From positions 1-64,000 of the forward strand of contig JBGUYY010000072.1 of NCBI GenBank assembly GCA_045222555.1: 64,000 nt of DNA, given 5' to 3'. The translations under genes were made by a program, and so were the position numbers. Shown one piece after another: positions 34,512-42,260 of the stretch (position 1 is its first letter; every line of letters begins with the position of its first letter). This DNA is from UBA1756 sp045222555. GTDB taxonomy: Bacteria > Bacteroidota > Bacteroidia > Bacteroidales > WCHB1-69. Under the pieces are notes generated by a model, which had not been told where the DNA came from, did no database searches, and was given only the letters and a program-made list of their open reading frames with translations.

Positions 34512-35354
34512 CTAACGCATTATCACGAGGTCTGTATTGTCGCTAAATGTATCTTTCAGAATCGCTTTAACAAAGCCTTCGGCATCAAGAGTGATATTCG
34601 TCTGTTGTTTTTCACGTTCGAAATCATATTTCACTTCGAGAATCTTTATGATTCCAAATTCTTTTGTGTTAATGTATCCATCATCAAAGGGTATTACATA
34701 CGGGAAGTCCTTTGCAGGGCGTTTTCGTATTTGAGGTTCTACAGATTCTAATGAAATGAGGTAATCTCCTTTTGCATTTCGAACAATATCATCAATGATT
34801 GTCAATGGGATATAGGTGGCCTTACTCCATTCGTGGCCGTTCGGGGAAAGCCATAAATCCAATTTGCGTTTATATTCGGGAATGTTAATCCGGTGTTCTT
34901 CTGCCCATTTTTCGTCCACTTTATAACGCTTACTCCATTTCTCAATATGATTATGGATTTCTATTTCTCCGATTATTGTTTCCCCCTTGTCGGGCTCACG
35001 TAATTCTTTCAGTAAAATGTCGTATTGTTTTGCATAAGTCTTGGCCCCTTTCTGAAAACCTATTTTCGTGACCATTATTCCTTCAACATCGTCCAAGTCC
35101 GCAAGAACGCCTTGGAAAGCGCACACTTTCTCTTTTTCTACTCGCTTGTTATAGTTTTTACACTCAATAGCCACACGATGATTTATACCATCCTTTTCAT
35201 ATTCCCAATAAACATCAATTTGGTGTTCGCATCCCGAATGCCCTTTCAACTTAATGTTGTGCTGAACGGTTCTTATGTTAAAATGATGATATTCCGACAG
35301 ATTTCTAAAGACCTCTTGGGTAAATCGTTCGTATTCGGTGTTGGAATTCTTCAT
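34512..35354 (-). CDS. Mrr-like restriction endonuclease
   Basis: A 280-residue protein whose N-terminal half is a PD-(D/E)xK nuclease of the Mrr/RE_Mrr type: HSGCEHQIDVYWEYEKDG then VAIECKNYNKRVEK, giving the D...ExK catalytic set, and a following GIMVTKIGFQKGAKTYAKQYDI helix region. The C-terminal half (about 140-280) has no domain I recognise. It is convergent with the recombinase gene, 14 bases apart. Mrr enzymes attack methylated foreign DNA, so it complements the type I system. AT-rich like the rest of the island. Confidence 0.82.
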   Translation of the reverse strand: MKNSNTEYERFTQEVFRNLSEYHHFNIRTVQHNIKLKGHSGCEHQIDVYWEYEKDGINHRVAIECKNYNKRVEKEKVCAFQGVLADLDDVEGIMVTKIGFQKGAKTYAKQYDILLKELREPDKGETIIGEIEIHNHIEKWSKRYKVDEKWAEEHRINIPEYKRKLDLWLSPNGHEWSKATYIPLTIIDDIVRNAKGDYLISLESVEPQIRKRPAKDFPYVIPFDDGYINTKEFGIIKILEVKYDFEREKQQTNITLDAEGFVKAILKDTFSDNTDLVIMR

Positions 35355-35514
35355 AATAATAATTGTTGGTTCTTTGTTCCGTAAAAATACTTTAGACTGG
35401 TTAGCTGCAAAAACTATGCCAAATTTTGTTATATGATATGTTAAAAATAGAAAATAAATACATACTAAAACTAGATGTTATATCGTTGTGTTATTTTTAA
35501 GAAATAAATAGCCA

Positions 35515-36282
35515 ATGAAACAGGGAGAACAACAAGGAGATGCAACCGAGATGCCAGGCTTCTTTCGCCAAGTGACCAACTGGAAGGAATTGCGATTTTA
35601 TCAGAAAACGGAGGTCTTGTATCAACTCACCTACGTGTTTTGTGAACGTTTTCTGCCCAAATACAGAGACCGCACCGTAGATCAGATGATTCAGGCGGCA
35701 CGCTCCGGCAAACAGAATATCGTGGAGGGCGCCGAGGACGGGAAAATGTCTAATGAGATGGAACTCAAATTGTTCAACGTCGCCCGAGCGAGCATCGGCG
35801 AGCTCCGGCAGGATTTCGGAGATTATCTCAAATCCCGTCATCTGGCAATATGGACCCCTACCGATAAGCGTTTCGGTCCCATGCAGGACTTTACCAAAAC
35901 ACACAACACCCTCAGCGATTACGAGCCTTACTTTCATCGCTGGAGTGCCGAAGAGATGGCCAACATCGGCCTTACCCTATGCTACCAGGTAGATGTTATG
36001 ATGAACCGGTACCTGAAAACATTAGAAGAGACCTTTATCAAGGAAGGCGGCGTGAAAGAGCGAATGCACAAAGCGCGCACCGAATTCCGCAAGCAACAAG
36101 ACAACCGCAGAATTCAATTGGAGCAAACCGTGCCGCTGCTTCAGCAACAGCTGGCCGCTGCTCAAGAAGAGGCCGCCAAATGGAAAGCAGCCTACGAGGA
36201 CTTGAAGCAGCGGGCCATTAAAGCCTATAACTCGCAACAAAAAATTATAGAAGAGTTGGAGAAGAAGCTTCAGGAAGTATAG
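35515..36282 (+). CDS. four-helix-bundle suffix-domain protein
   Basis: A 255-residue, mostly helical cytoplasmic protein. The first half resembles the four-helix-bundle family related to the 23S rRNA intervening-sequence protein: LRFYQKTEVLYQLTYVFCERFLP, MIQAARSGKQNIVEGAEDG, ELRQDFGDYL. The Bacteroidetes version with a suffix domain (TIGR04258, from memory) fits its length. A Gln- and Glu-rich coiled coil closes the protein (about 190-255). Function unknown; such genes occur at variable sites in accessory regions. Confidence 0.8.
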   Translation: MKQGEQQGDATEMPGFFRQVTNWKELRFYQKTEVLYQLTYVFCERFLPKYRDRTVDQMIQAARSGKQNIVEGAEDGKMSNEMELKLFNVARASIGELRQDFGDYLKSRHLAIWTPTDKRFGPMQDFTKTHNTLSDYEPYFHRWSAEEMANIGLTLCYQVDVMMNRYLKTLEETFIKEGGVKERMHKARTEFRKQQDNRRIQLEQTVPLLQQQLAAAQEEAAKWKAAYEDLKQRAIKAYNSQQKIIEELEKKLQEV

Positions 36283-36365
36283 TAGAAACTATAGATCCAT
36301 GGATGCTATTTCATGGAACAAACAACACAAACATTCACTTCCATTGTGAATATAAAAATTTAGAG

Positions 36366-36373
36366 TATCTTTG
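36366..36373 (+). promoter_or_regulatory. -7 element
   Basis: TATCTTTG, 26 bases before the start of the secreted protein at 36400. Confidence 0.65.
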
Positions 36374-36399
36374 CACTTTCAATTGCAAACCCACCCATC

Positions 36400-36981
36400 A
36401 TGAAAAAACACCTTACCCTTTTCCTCGCTTGCCTCGTGTTCGCAGGCAACCTCTTCGCCCAGCAGCACCTTTCGTTCAAGGGCGTGCCCATCAACGGAAC
36501 GCTGAAATCTTATACCGACACCATGGTGAAAGCCGGCTTCCACTACGAAGGCACCCAAGATGGCATCGCCATCCTGTCGGGAGATTTCGCCGGATACAAA
36601 AGCTGTATCGTCGGCGTATCAACCTTAAAAAATCTTGACGTGGTCAGCCATATCGCCGTCCTCTTCCCCGATAAGGACACCTGGTCGGCAGTGCTGAGTG
36701 ATTACGAACACCTCAAAGACATGCTCACCGAAAAGTATGGCACCCCATCGGACTACAGAGAAAAATTCTCGGGTTATATTGGAGATAATGACAATTACTT
36801 TATTATGGAAGCCTTAAAAGATGGCAAGTACGAATGGTACACAACCTTTTCTACAGAATTAGGCGATATAGAATTGTCAGTTATGGAGGGTATTGAATAC
36901 CACACCGGTAAAGTGAGATTGTCTTACTACGACAAGGCCAACTCCGAGAAGGTGCGCAGCGCCGCCATGGACGATTTGTAG
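36400..36981 (+). CDS. secreted protein of unknown function
   Basis: A 193-residue protein with a signal peptide (MKKHLTLFLACLVFAGNLFA, then QQ), so it is exported. Mature sequence begins HLSFKGVPINGTLKSYTDTM. The pattern 'LxFKGVPIxGxxxxF...L...G' and later YGTPSDYREKF occur in uncharacterised Bacteroidetes secreted proteins that I cannot name. It has its own promoter and no partner gene. Function unknown. Confidence 0.75.
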   Translation: MKKHLTLFLACLVFAGNLFAQQHLSFKGVPINGTLKSYTDTMVKAGFHYEGTQDGIAILSGDFAGYKSCIVGVSTLKNLDVVSHIAVLFPDKDTWSAVLSDYEHLKDMLTEKYGTPSDYREKFSGYIGDNDNYFIMEALKDGKYEWYTTFSTELGDIELSVMEGIEYHTGKVRLSYYDKANSEKVRSAAMDDL

Positions 36982-37098
36982 TCCCGCCCGGCCTCTGCGT
37001 TTTTAACTGTTAATTCTCTGTTTTAGACTGCAACACAAAATTCAAGAAACAATCCGTTATAAAGCGCCCACAATTAAAAGGGTTATCCCCAAATCAAA

Positions 37099-37422
37099 TT
37101 AGACCCCGTCATCTTCAAAATCTGCAAAATCCTCATAATCAATCAAGTCCATTTCGTCATCCAAAGTCAGGTCACCGTCAGGATGGTAAAATAATCTGTC
37201 AAAAAAAGATTTAGGTTCATCACTATCAACAAGTAGTTCAAGTGTGGTATCAAGATCATCCGGGGCGTATTCATATTCAAGATATTCATCGAAATTGTCT
37301 TCTAATTCACGCGCCATCTTGAGAAGACGGTTGCGTTTCTCCAAGTCACATTCCAATATATTTTCCTCGGCAGCACGTTTTTTGTAATGATGAATGATGC
37401 TATTCAACTGTTCAGGTGTCAT
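37099..37422 (-). CDS. acidic protein of unknown function
   Basis: A 107-residue, strongly acidic protein with a helical N-terminus (MTPEQLNSIIHHYKKRAAEEN) and an Asp/Glu-rich C-terminus ending FADFEDDGV. No domain recognised. A TATTTTTG promoter element on the minus strand lies about 55 bases upstream, which supports a real gene. Function unknown. Confidence 0.6.
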   Translation of the reverse strand: MTPEQLNSIIHHYKKRAAEENILECDLEKRNRLLKMARELEDNFDEYLEYEYAPDDLDTTLELLVDSDEPKSFFDRLFYHPDGDLTLDDEMDLIDYEDFADFEDDGV

Positions 37423-37476
37423 TGGTCTTCGTTTATTTGGTTACAACACTTATGTTCTCTTGAAAAAACAAGCGAG

Positions 37477-37484
37477 CAAAAATA
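37477..37484 (-). promoter_or_regulatory. -7 element of the acidic protein gene
   Basis: Reads TATTTTTG on the minus strand. Confidence 0.55.
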
Positions 37485-37750
37485 CAAATTATTTCATTTC
37501 CTTCTCTTGCTAGAGCAACACTTTCATTTTAACACGCAAAAGGAACAGCGGTTCCAGTTGGATATTGTTTGCCTTTGCTCCCGGAGGGAGCAGTTTTCAG
37601 TAACCCCACATGCAATGTGGGGGAGAACAAGCCCACCCGAGATATAGCGTGTCAGCGGCACGCGCTCTCCCGTATCTATTCATGTCGGGACATACCCGTC
37701 AGGTGTGCGGGCGGTTACCGGACATCGTCGCGGCAAATCACGGGACAATC

Positions 37751-37778
37751 GTAGAGACGCGGTGCACCACGTCTCTAC
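37751..37778. repeat. dispersed palindrome, family 1, copy f
   Basis: A full 28-bp copy with the GGTGCACC-type centre (GCGGTGCACCACG), identical to the copy at 19371. Confidence 0.85.
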
Positions 37779-37807
37779 GGCCGCAACATACATCCGATTT
37801 CCAAATC

Positions 37808-37854
37808 GTAGGGGCGAATAATTATCGTAGGGGCGAATAATCATTCGCCCCTAC
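37808..37854. repeat. palindrome family 2, tandem one-and-a-half copies
   Basis: GTAGGGGCGAATAAT occurs at 37808 and 37827, the second closing into a palindrome with ATTCGCCCCTAC (to 37854). It resembles small dispersed palindromes seen in many Bacteroidetes and cyanobacteria. Confidence 0.8.
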
Positions 37855-38085
37855 GGACCGTCGCAATCAACCTGTACATATCCGCATAATTCGCGGTCAT
37901 TATCGTCACGCGCCAAATCCTCCCCAATTTCTCCGAAATCATTTTCTATCCTGCCAAAAATAGGCATAATCAAAAAATGCACTTTTTTGCCCATTTGTGG
38001 TTTTTGTCGAAATTTTTGACCATTTTTGATGAAAAATTACATTTTTTATGGTATTGATTTTCAGTGAAATAATTTTCCAAAGGCC

Positions 38086-38116
38086 TTGATTTTAAATTTT
38101 GAAGGGTGTAACTTTG
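38086..38116 (+). promoter_or_regulatory. promoter of the ORF6N gene
   Basis: TTG at 38086-38088 and TAACTTTG at 38109-38116 with 20 bases between them; the gene starts 26 bases later. Confidence 0.6.
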
Positions 38117-38141
38117 CGGACATCATTAAAAATGAAACACT

Positions 38142-38771
38142 ATGAAAGAAGAAATCGCATTGAATCCTGTAGAAAATGTCATCGAGACTATCCGCGCCCA
38201 CATTTACGACATCAGAGGAAAGAAGGTGATGCTTGATCGTGACCTCGCTGAATTGTACCACGTGGAGACAAAACAACTTAAACGTCAGGTGAAAAGGAAC
38301 CCCACTCGTTTTCCTGAAGATTTTATGTTTGAACTGACCTATGAAGAGAACGATGCTTTGAGGTGCCAAAATGGCACCTCAAACGGACGAGGTGGGAATC
38401 GATATACTACTTTTGCTTTTACCGAGCAGGGCATAGCTATGTTGAGCACGGTCCTTACATCAGAAATCGCTATCCAGATGAACATCAACATCATGAGGGC
38501 GTTTGTGCTGATGCGGCAGGCTCTATCGGAACTGTCGGCAACCAACTTGCGGGTGGAACAGTTGTCGCGGCGCGTGGACAACCTCAACCACTATGTGGAT
38601 GACATCCTCCGCGACCAAAACGACATCAACGAGGCCACTGCCTTACAGATAGACCTCATTCAAGACTCGCTGGCGGAACTTCACGCCGAAAAGACAGAAC
38701 GGGAAGAGGAGAATGCCCGCCGGAGAATCGGGTTTCGTGTTGAGAAGGATGGAACGGAGAAAAAGAAATAA
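38142..38771 (+). CDS. ORF6N domain protein
   Basis: A 209-residue protein with an N-terminal ORF6N (KilA-N-like) DNA-binding domain: IYDIRGKKVMLDRDLAELYHVETKQLKRQVKRNPTRFP, then FTEQGIAMLSTVLTSEIAIQMNI. The C-terminal half is a charged coiled coil. Family members are phage-derived and widespread in Bacteroidetes; a role in transcription or phage interference is suspected but unproven. A complete N-terminus and a clear promoter indicate an intact gene. The neighbouring frame at 39137-39688 is a truncated relative. Confidence 0.88.
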   Translation: MKEEIALNPVENVIETIRAHIYDIRGKKVMLDRDLAELYHVETKQLKRQVKRNPTRFPEDFMFELTYEENDALRCQNGTSNGRGGNRYTTFAFTEQGIAMLSTVLTSEIAIQMNINIMRAFVLMRQALSELSATNLRVEQLSRRVDNLNHYVDDILRDQNDINEATALQIDLIQDSLAELHAEKTEREEENARRRIGFRVEKDGTEKKK

Positions 38772-38955
38772 TTAGTCGCGTGTCTCCGACACGCTTTTTA
38801 TCGCGGGTGGCCGCCGTCCCTCAGACTGCGCTCCACTTTGTTCCGCTTGTCTGGGGTTACTGAGATTGCGTTTCTCCGAAACGCGTGATAAATGCGGTGC
38901 TGCGTCGGCTAACCGCCGCCTTGCAAATGGAGGCGTGAAGAAATCGGGCGGAGCG
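38772..38955. repeat. composite palindromic repeat, family 3, copy 1
   Basis: A mosaic of short palindromes: GCGTGTCTCCGACACGC, then a CTGGGG-containing part, GCGTTTCTCCGAAACGC, and a final 41-bp block (38915-38955). The first 43 bases (38772-38814) and the 41-bp block recur at 39738-39780 and 39903-39943. Together with the next element it fills the gap to 39136 and holds no gene. Confidence 0.8.
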
Positions 38956-39084
38956 AGCGTGAAGAACGGCGAACTGTCCGAAGATGAGCGTAATGAAATG
39001 AAGCTCATCAAGTTTTTCGCCGTTTAGTGAGAGCCACCCGATTTTAGCCGGAATTTGCACAGCGGCAAAGCGCATTTCTTTTGT

Positions 39085-39116
39085 CTCTTTTCTTTGAGCA
39101 ATCGCAAAGAAAAGAG
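39085..39116. repeat. 12-bp-arm hairpin before the truncated ORF6N gene
   Basis: CTCTTTTCTTTG and CAAAGAAAAGAG form a perfect stem with an 8-base loop. It directly abuts the start of the ORF6N-like reading frame. Confidence 0.8.
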
Positions 39117-39136
39117 AGAGAAATCGCAACCAGCAG

Positions 39137-39688
39137 GTGATTTTGTCAAATCATGTTGCAGAACTTTACGGAGTTGAAACGCGCGAAATTAATCAAGGCG
39201 TAAAAAACAATCCTGAGAAATTTCCTGAAGGCTATATCATAGAGCTTGATAAACAGGAGAAAATGGAGGTTGTCAAAATTTTTGATAACCTTGGAAATCT
39301 CTTGTACTCGCCTGCCCCCCCAAAAGCCTTCACTGAGAAAGGTCTCTATATGCTGGCCACCATCTTGAAGAGCCCACGGGCGGTACAGACCACCATCGCC
39401 ATCGTGGAGGCCTACGCCAAACTGAAGGAGCTGTCGCGAGTTATCGTGGAAATCCCCAAACAACAAGAAAACAAGGAGGTGCAAAAGAAACTAGCACATC
39501 GCAGCTGTCAGCTGGTGGAGGAGTTGATGTCGGACGTGCTGCCGAAACAGAGCAGCGAGACCACCATCGAGATGAATCTCGCCATGTTCAAGATCCGGCA
39601 TTCAGTGCGGCGCGAGAATGTGGAACGGATCAAGCAGTTGGAGGAGGAACTGGCGCAGTTGCGGCGGGAACTGGAACAGAAGGAATGA
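39137..39688 (+). CDS. ORF6N-family protein, N-terminally truncated
   Basis: A 183-residue frame (GTG start) beginning in the middle of the ORF6N motif: RNQQVILSNHVAELYGVETREINQGVKNNPEKFP, then KAFTEKGLYMLATILKSPRAVQTTIAIVE, and a charged coiled coil at the end. The usual first 15-20 residues (an I-x-x-IRxx start) are missing: upstream is a hairpin repeat and palindromic elements. The frame reads in continuity through the hairpin but without a credible start. It is probably a pseudogene or a gene whose 5' end was replaced by the repeats. Confidence 0.6.
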   Translation: MILSNHVAELYGVETREINQGVKNNPEKFPEGYIIELDKQEKMEVVKIFDNLGNLLYSPAPPKAFTEKGLYMLATILKSPRAVQTTIAIVEAYAKLKELSRVIVEIPKQQENKEVQKKLAHRSCQLVEELMSDVLPKQSSETTIEMNLAMFKIRHSVRRENVERIKQLEEELAQLRRELEQKE

Positions 39689-39737
39689 GATTCCGCCAGC
39701 CTGCGGCCGGCGGAATGGTGGGGTCAACAGCGGTCAA

Positions 39738-39943
39738 TTAGTCGCGTGTCTCCGACACGCTTTTTATCGCGGGTGGCCGCATACAACCCCACGTTACGGC
39801 GTTCATTTCATTCCGCCTCACGTGGGGTTACTAAAATATCACCTCTCCGAGGTGAGACAATACAACTATCATTCTATTAATGCGGTGCGGAGTCGGTCCG
39901 CTGCCGCCTTGCAAATGGAGGCGTGAAGAAATCGGGCGGAGCG
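39738..39943. repeat. composite palindromic repeat, family 3, copy 2
   Basis: It begins with the same 43 bases as 38772-38814 and ends with the same 41 bases as 38915-38955. The middle differs: CCCCACG...CGTGGGG and CACCTCTCCGAGGTG replace the palindromes of copy 1. The end comes within four bases of the btuB-like stop codon. Confidence 0.8.
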
Positions 39944-39946
39944 CTG

Positions 39947-42103
39947 TTAGAACTTCACCCAGCCCGTCAGGCGGAAACTGCGGCCCTGCATCGGGTAGTT
40001 GCGGATGATTTCGTAGTGGCGGTCCGCCAGATTCAACAGCTCGGCCTTGAGCCCTAACTCGATGATGTAGCGCCGTCCCACACGCCCCACACAACGGTTC
40101 ACCTCCATCGGCCAGCGCGCCGTGAGCGACAGACTATGGTCGGTGTAGGGCTGCAACTCGTTGGTGGGCACATTCTGCTGCAGCGTGTAGCGCTTGCCAG
40201 CCGCCACCATGGTGTAGCCCACCTCCACATACTGCATCTGCACGCTCGCCGCCACCGAACCCGAATGCAACGGCGTATACGGAATCTGATGCCCGTAGGT
40301 CTTGCCCGTGGGATCAGTGCGGTCAACCGCATACTGCAATGAGTAACTTCCTGATAATGAAATTCCTTTGAACCATTTGGAAGCACCGTACTCGTAACTG
40401 AAATGGGCATTGACATCCAGTCCCGCCATCTCCACTTTGCCAAAATTCAGCATCGTCCATACGAAAAGGTTCTTGCTGGGGATGGCCACAATCTTGTCTT
40501 TCACGCGATTGTAATAGCCGTCGGCGGTGAAAAACAGGCTGAAGGTGTGGCGATACTCACCCTCGGCCGAGGTGGTGGACTCCAGCAATCCCCAGTGGAA
40601 ACTCTTGCTGTAGGTAACGCCGGCATCGAGCTGGTGGGTGTCTTCGGGCCGCAGGTTGCGGTTGCCTACTTCGGTGTAATAGAGGTCGTTGAAGGTGGGA
40701 AGACGGAAGATATTCTGGTAGAAAAGGCGGAGGTGGAGTTCCTCATTGAGCAGCGGCTGGTAGGAGATGCCCGCCGATGGCGAGAAACGGCTCAGGTTGC
40801 CGGAGGCCTCGCCAATTTTGACGCGGTTGACCACGCCGGTGTGCAACAACCGTGCATGGGCATTGATGTGCCTTACCGTCACTTTCGCCGCCAACACGGT
40901 GAGCGACTGGAACCGACTCGGGGTGACAAACTCATGCAGGTTGGCACTCATATTGCCGTATATCAGGTCGTTGGCCAACGACAGCGAGATGATTTTGTGC
41001 GGCTGGTAGAGCACCACATTCGACAGGTAATACTCGCGCTGGATGTAAAGGTTGTGCAGATACCCCGCTTCGTTGAGGTAGTGGGTGTCGATATAACGCT
41101 GCAGGGCAAAGTTGAACTTTGCGTTGAGCTGGTACGCCCACGGACGGTTGAAACGGTGCTCGAAATGCACCTGTCCGAAGGCATTCTGGTCGTACAACCG
41201 CTGACTGTTGCCCTGCTTGTAGAAGATGACCGCGCCCGGCAGTCCGCGCTCCGACTGGTAGTAGTAGAGCTTGACCTTCATCTGCGACTGGGGGTTGAAA
41301 TCCACGAAGAGATTCTCCTCCACATTGAAGATGTGGACATCGGAGTTGCTGCGGCGTTCCACAGAGGTGCTGTCGCCCTGGTTGCCGTAATAGAGGATGA
41401 AAGGATAGTCGCCTTTTGATTGTAAGTAATTGATATTAAATGAGGAAGCGATATAAGGATAGCGTTCTTTGGCGCGGGGAAGAATGCGATTTTCGATGAT
41501 GAGCGAGGGGTTGATGAGGCCGAAGGAGCCGCCGGTAAAGCGGAAATCGACATTCACGGGAAGTTCGCTGCGCTGTATGGGACGGTTGAGGGGATGGGGA
41601 GGGATTTTGGTGTTGAGGGTGATGGTGCTGGCGCTGGCGGCGGCGCGCGCGGGCAGGAAGATGCTGTTGTCGGAGCCGGTCACCAGCTCCACGTTGCCGG
41701 TATTTTGCAGCGAGAATTTCGACAGGTCGATCTGGCCGGTCTGGCAGTCGCTCACCACGATGCCGTCGTAGCACACCGCCGTATGCTGACTGCCGAAGCC
41801 GCGCACCGACACGGTTTTCATGCCGCCCACGCCGCCGTAGTCCTTGATGACCACGCCGGAGAAGAGTTTCAGCACGTCGCTGACCTGCACGGCGGGCATG
41901 GCCTCCAACCTTTCGGCATCCATGCTCTGCACCGGCGCGATGCTCTGCACGGCAGGAATCTCATTCTTGCCCTGTACCGTAACAGCATCCAGCTGATAGA
42001 CAGTGTCTTGCTGCTGCGCCCGCACCATCGTGCCACATAGCAGCAACAGCGTGCCCAACAAGGTGACTGCAAGTCTATAATCCGTTTTAATCCTTTCTCT
42101 CAT
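39947..42103 (-). CDS. btuB: BtuB-like TonB-dependent receptor
   Basis: Outer-membrane TonB-dependent transporter of 718 residues. Signal peptide in MRERIKTDYRLAVTLLGTLL...RAQQ; the start at 42103 is used because the promoter at 42119 excludes the earlier ATG. The plug domain follows (QLDAVTVQGKNEIPAVQSI, VKDYGGVGGMKTVSVRGFGSQHTAV, VELVTGSD) and then a 22-strand barrel ending in Phe (RLTGWVKF). Cobalamin is the inferred substrate, because a cobalamin riboswitch and a BtuG-like gene precede it on the same strand. The position of the TonB box is not obvious. Confidence 0.85.
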   Translation of the reverse strand: MRERIKTDYRLAVTLLGTLLLLCGTMVRAQQQDTVYQLDAVTVQGKNEIPAVQSIAPVQSMDAERLEAMPAVQVSDVLKLFSGVVIKDYGGVGGMKTVSVRGFGSQHTAVCYDGIVVSDCQTGQIDLSKFSLQNTGNVELVTGSDNSIFLPARAAASASTITLNTKIPPHPLNRPIQRSELPVNVDFRFTGGSFGLINPSLIIENRILPRAKERYPYIASSFNINYLQSKGDYPFILYYGNQGDSTSVERRSNSDVHIFNVEENLFVDFNPQSQMKVKLYYYQSERGLPGAVIFYKQGNSQRLYDQNAFGQVHFEHRFNRPWAYQLNAKFNFALQRYIDTHYLNEAGYLHNLYIQREYYLSNVVLYQPHKIISLSLANDLIYGNMSANLHEFVTPSRFQSLTVLAAKVTVRHINAHARLLHTGVVNRVKIGEASGNLSRFSPSAGISYQPLLNEELHLRLFYQNIFRLPTFNDLYYTEVGNRNLRPEDTHQLDAGVTYSKSFHWGLLESTTSAEGEYRHTFSLFFTADGYYNRVKDKIVAIPSKNLFVWTMLNFGKVEMAGLDVNAHFSYEYGASKWFKGISLSGSYSLQYAVDRTDPTGKTYGHQIPYTPLHSGSVAASVQMQYVEVGYTMVAAGKRYTLQQNVPTNELQPYTDHSLSLTARWPMEVNRCVGRVGRRYIIELGLKAELLNLADRHYEIIRNYPMQGRSFRLTGWVKF

Positions 42104-42118
42104 CGTTCGATTGGGCTG

Positions 42119-42126
42119 CAAAATTA
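42119..42126 (-). promoter_or_regulatory. -7 element before btuB-like gene
   Basis: Reads TAATTTTG on the minus strand, 16 bases before the start codon. It suggests a second, internal promoter in addition to the riboswitch-controlled one. Confidence 0.55.
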
Positions 42127-42189
42127 CAACAAATTTCGCTTAGGTCTAATGCCGAAATTGGAGGATTTCATGCATATTTCTGAAAATAA

Positions 42190-42228
42190 TTTAGCGGATT
42201 GCACCCGTTTAGAGCACAACCCGCTAAA
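42190..42228 (-). terminator. stem-loop between the T9SS repeat protein and btuB
   Basis: TTTAGCGG and CCGCTAAA flank a 23-base loop, 33 bases after the upstream stop codon. It lacks a strong U-tract and may be an attenuator or RNA-stability element. Confidence 0.45.
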
Positions 42229-42260
42229 AGCGTCCTAATCAATCAGTCGTAAAGTCTGAT

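Larger units (their letters stand above)
25980..35360 (+). mobile_element. putative island integrated at the tmRNA 3' end
   Basis: The stretch from the tmRNA 3' end to about 35.36 kb holds a truncated integrase, hsdRMS with an inverted second hsdS, a tyrosine recombinase and an Mrr-like endonuclease. By eye it is richer in A+T than the flanking GC-rich housekeeping genes. No second copy of the tmRNA end was found inside the window, so the right border is a guess and the element may be decayed. Confidence 0.4.
37485..38085. other. non-coding stretch with several hairpins
   Basis: No supported gene. It contains a hairpin CCCCACAT/ATGTGGGG (37604-37622), a family 1 palindrome, a family 2 palindrome pair (annotated separately) and AT-rich sequence with TTTTTG runs from 37970 onwards. 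Short open frames here run through these repeats and are not credible. Confidence 0.6.

Noticed and set aside
37387..37840. Plus-strand small frames
   Set aside because: They are built of palindromic repeats with no start signal or domain.
19371..37854. Possible CRISPR array
   Set aside because: The repeats are palindromes scattered over many kilobases, without regular spacers or cas genes.
40403..41419. Plus-strand frame of about 340 codons inside the TonB receptor
   Set aside because: It is antisense to a clear outer-membrane receptor with a signal peptide and barrel end.
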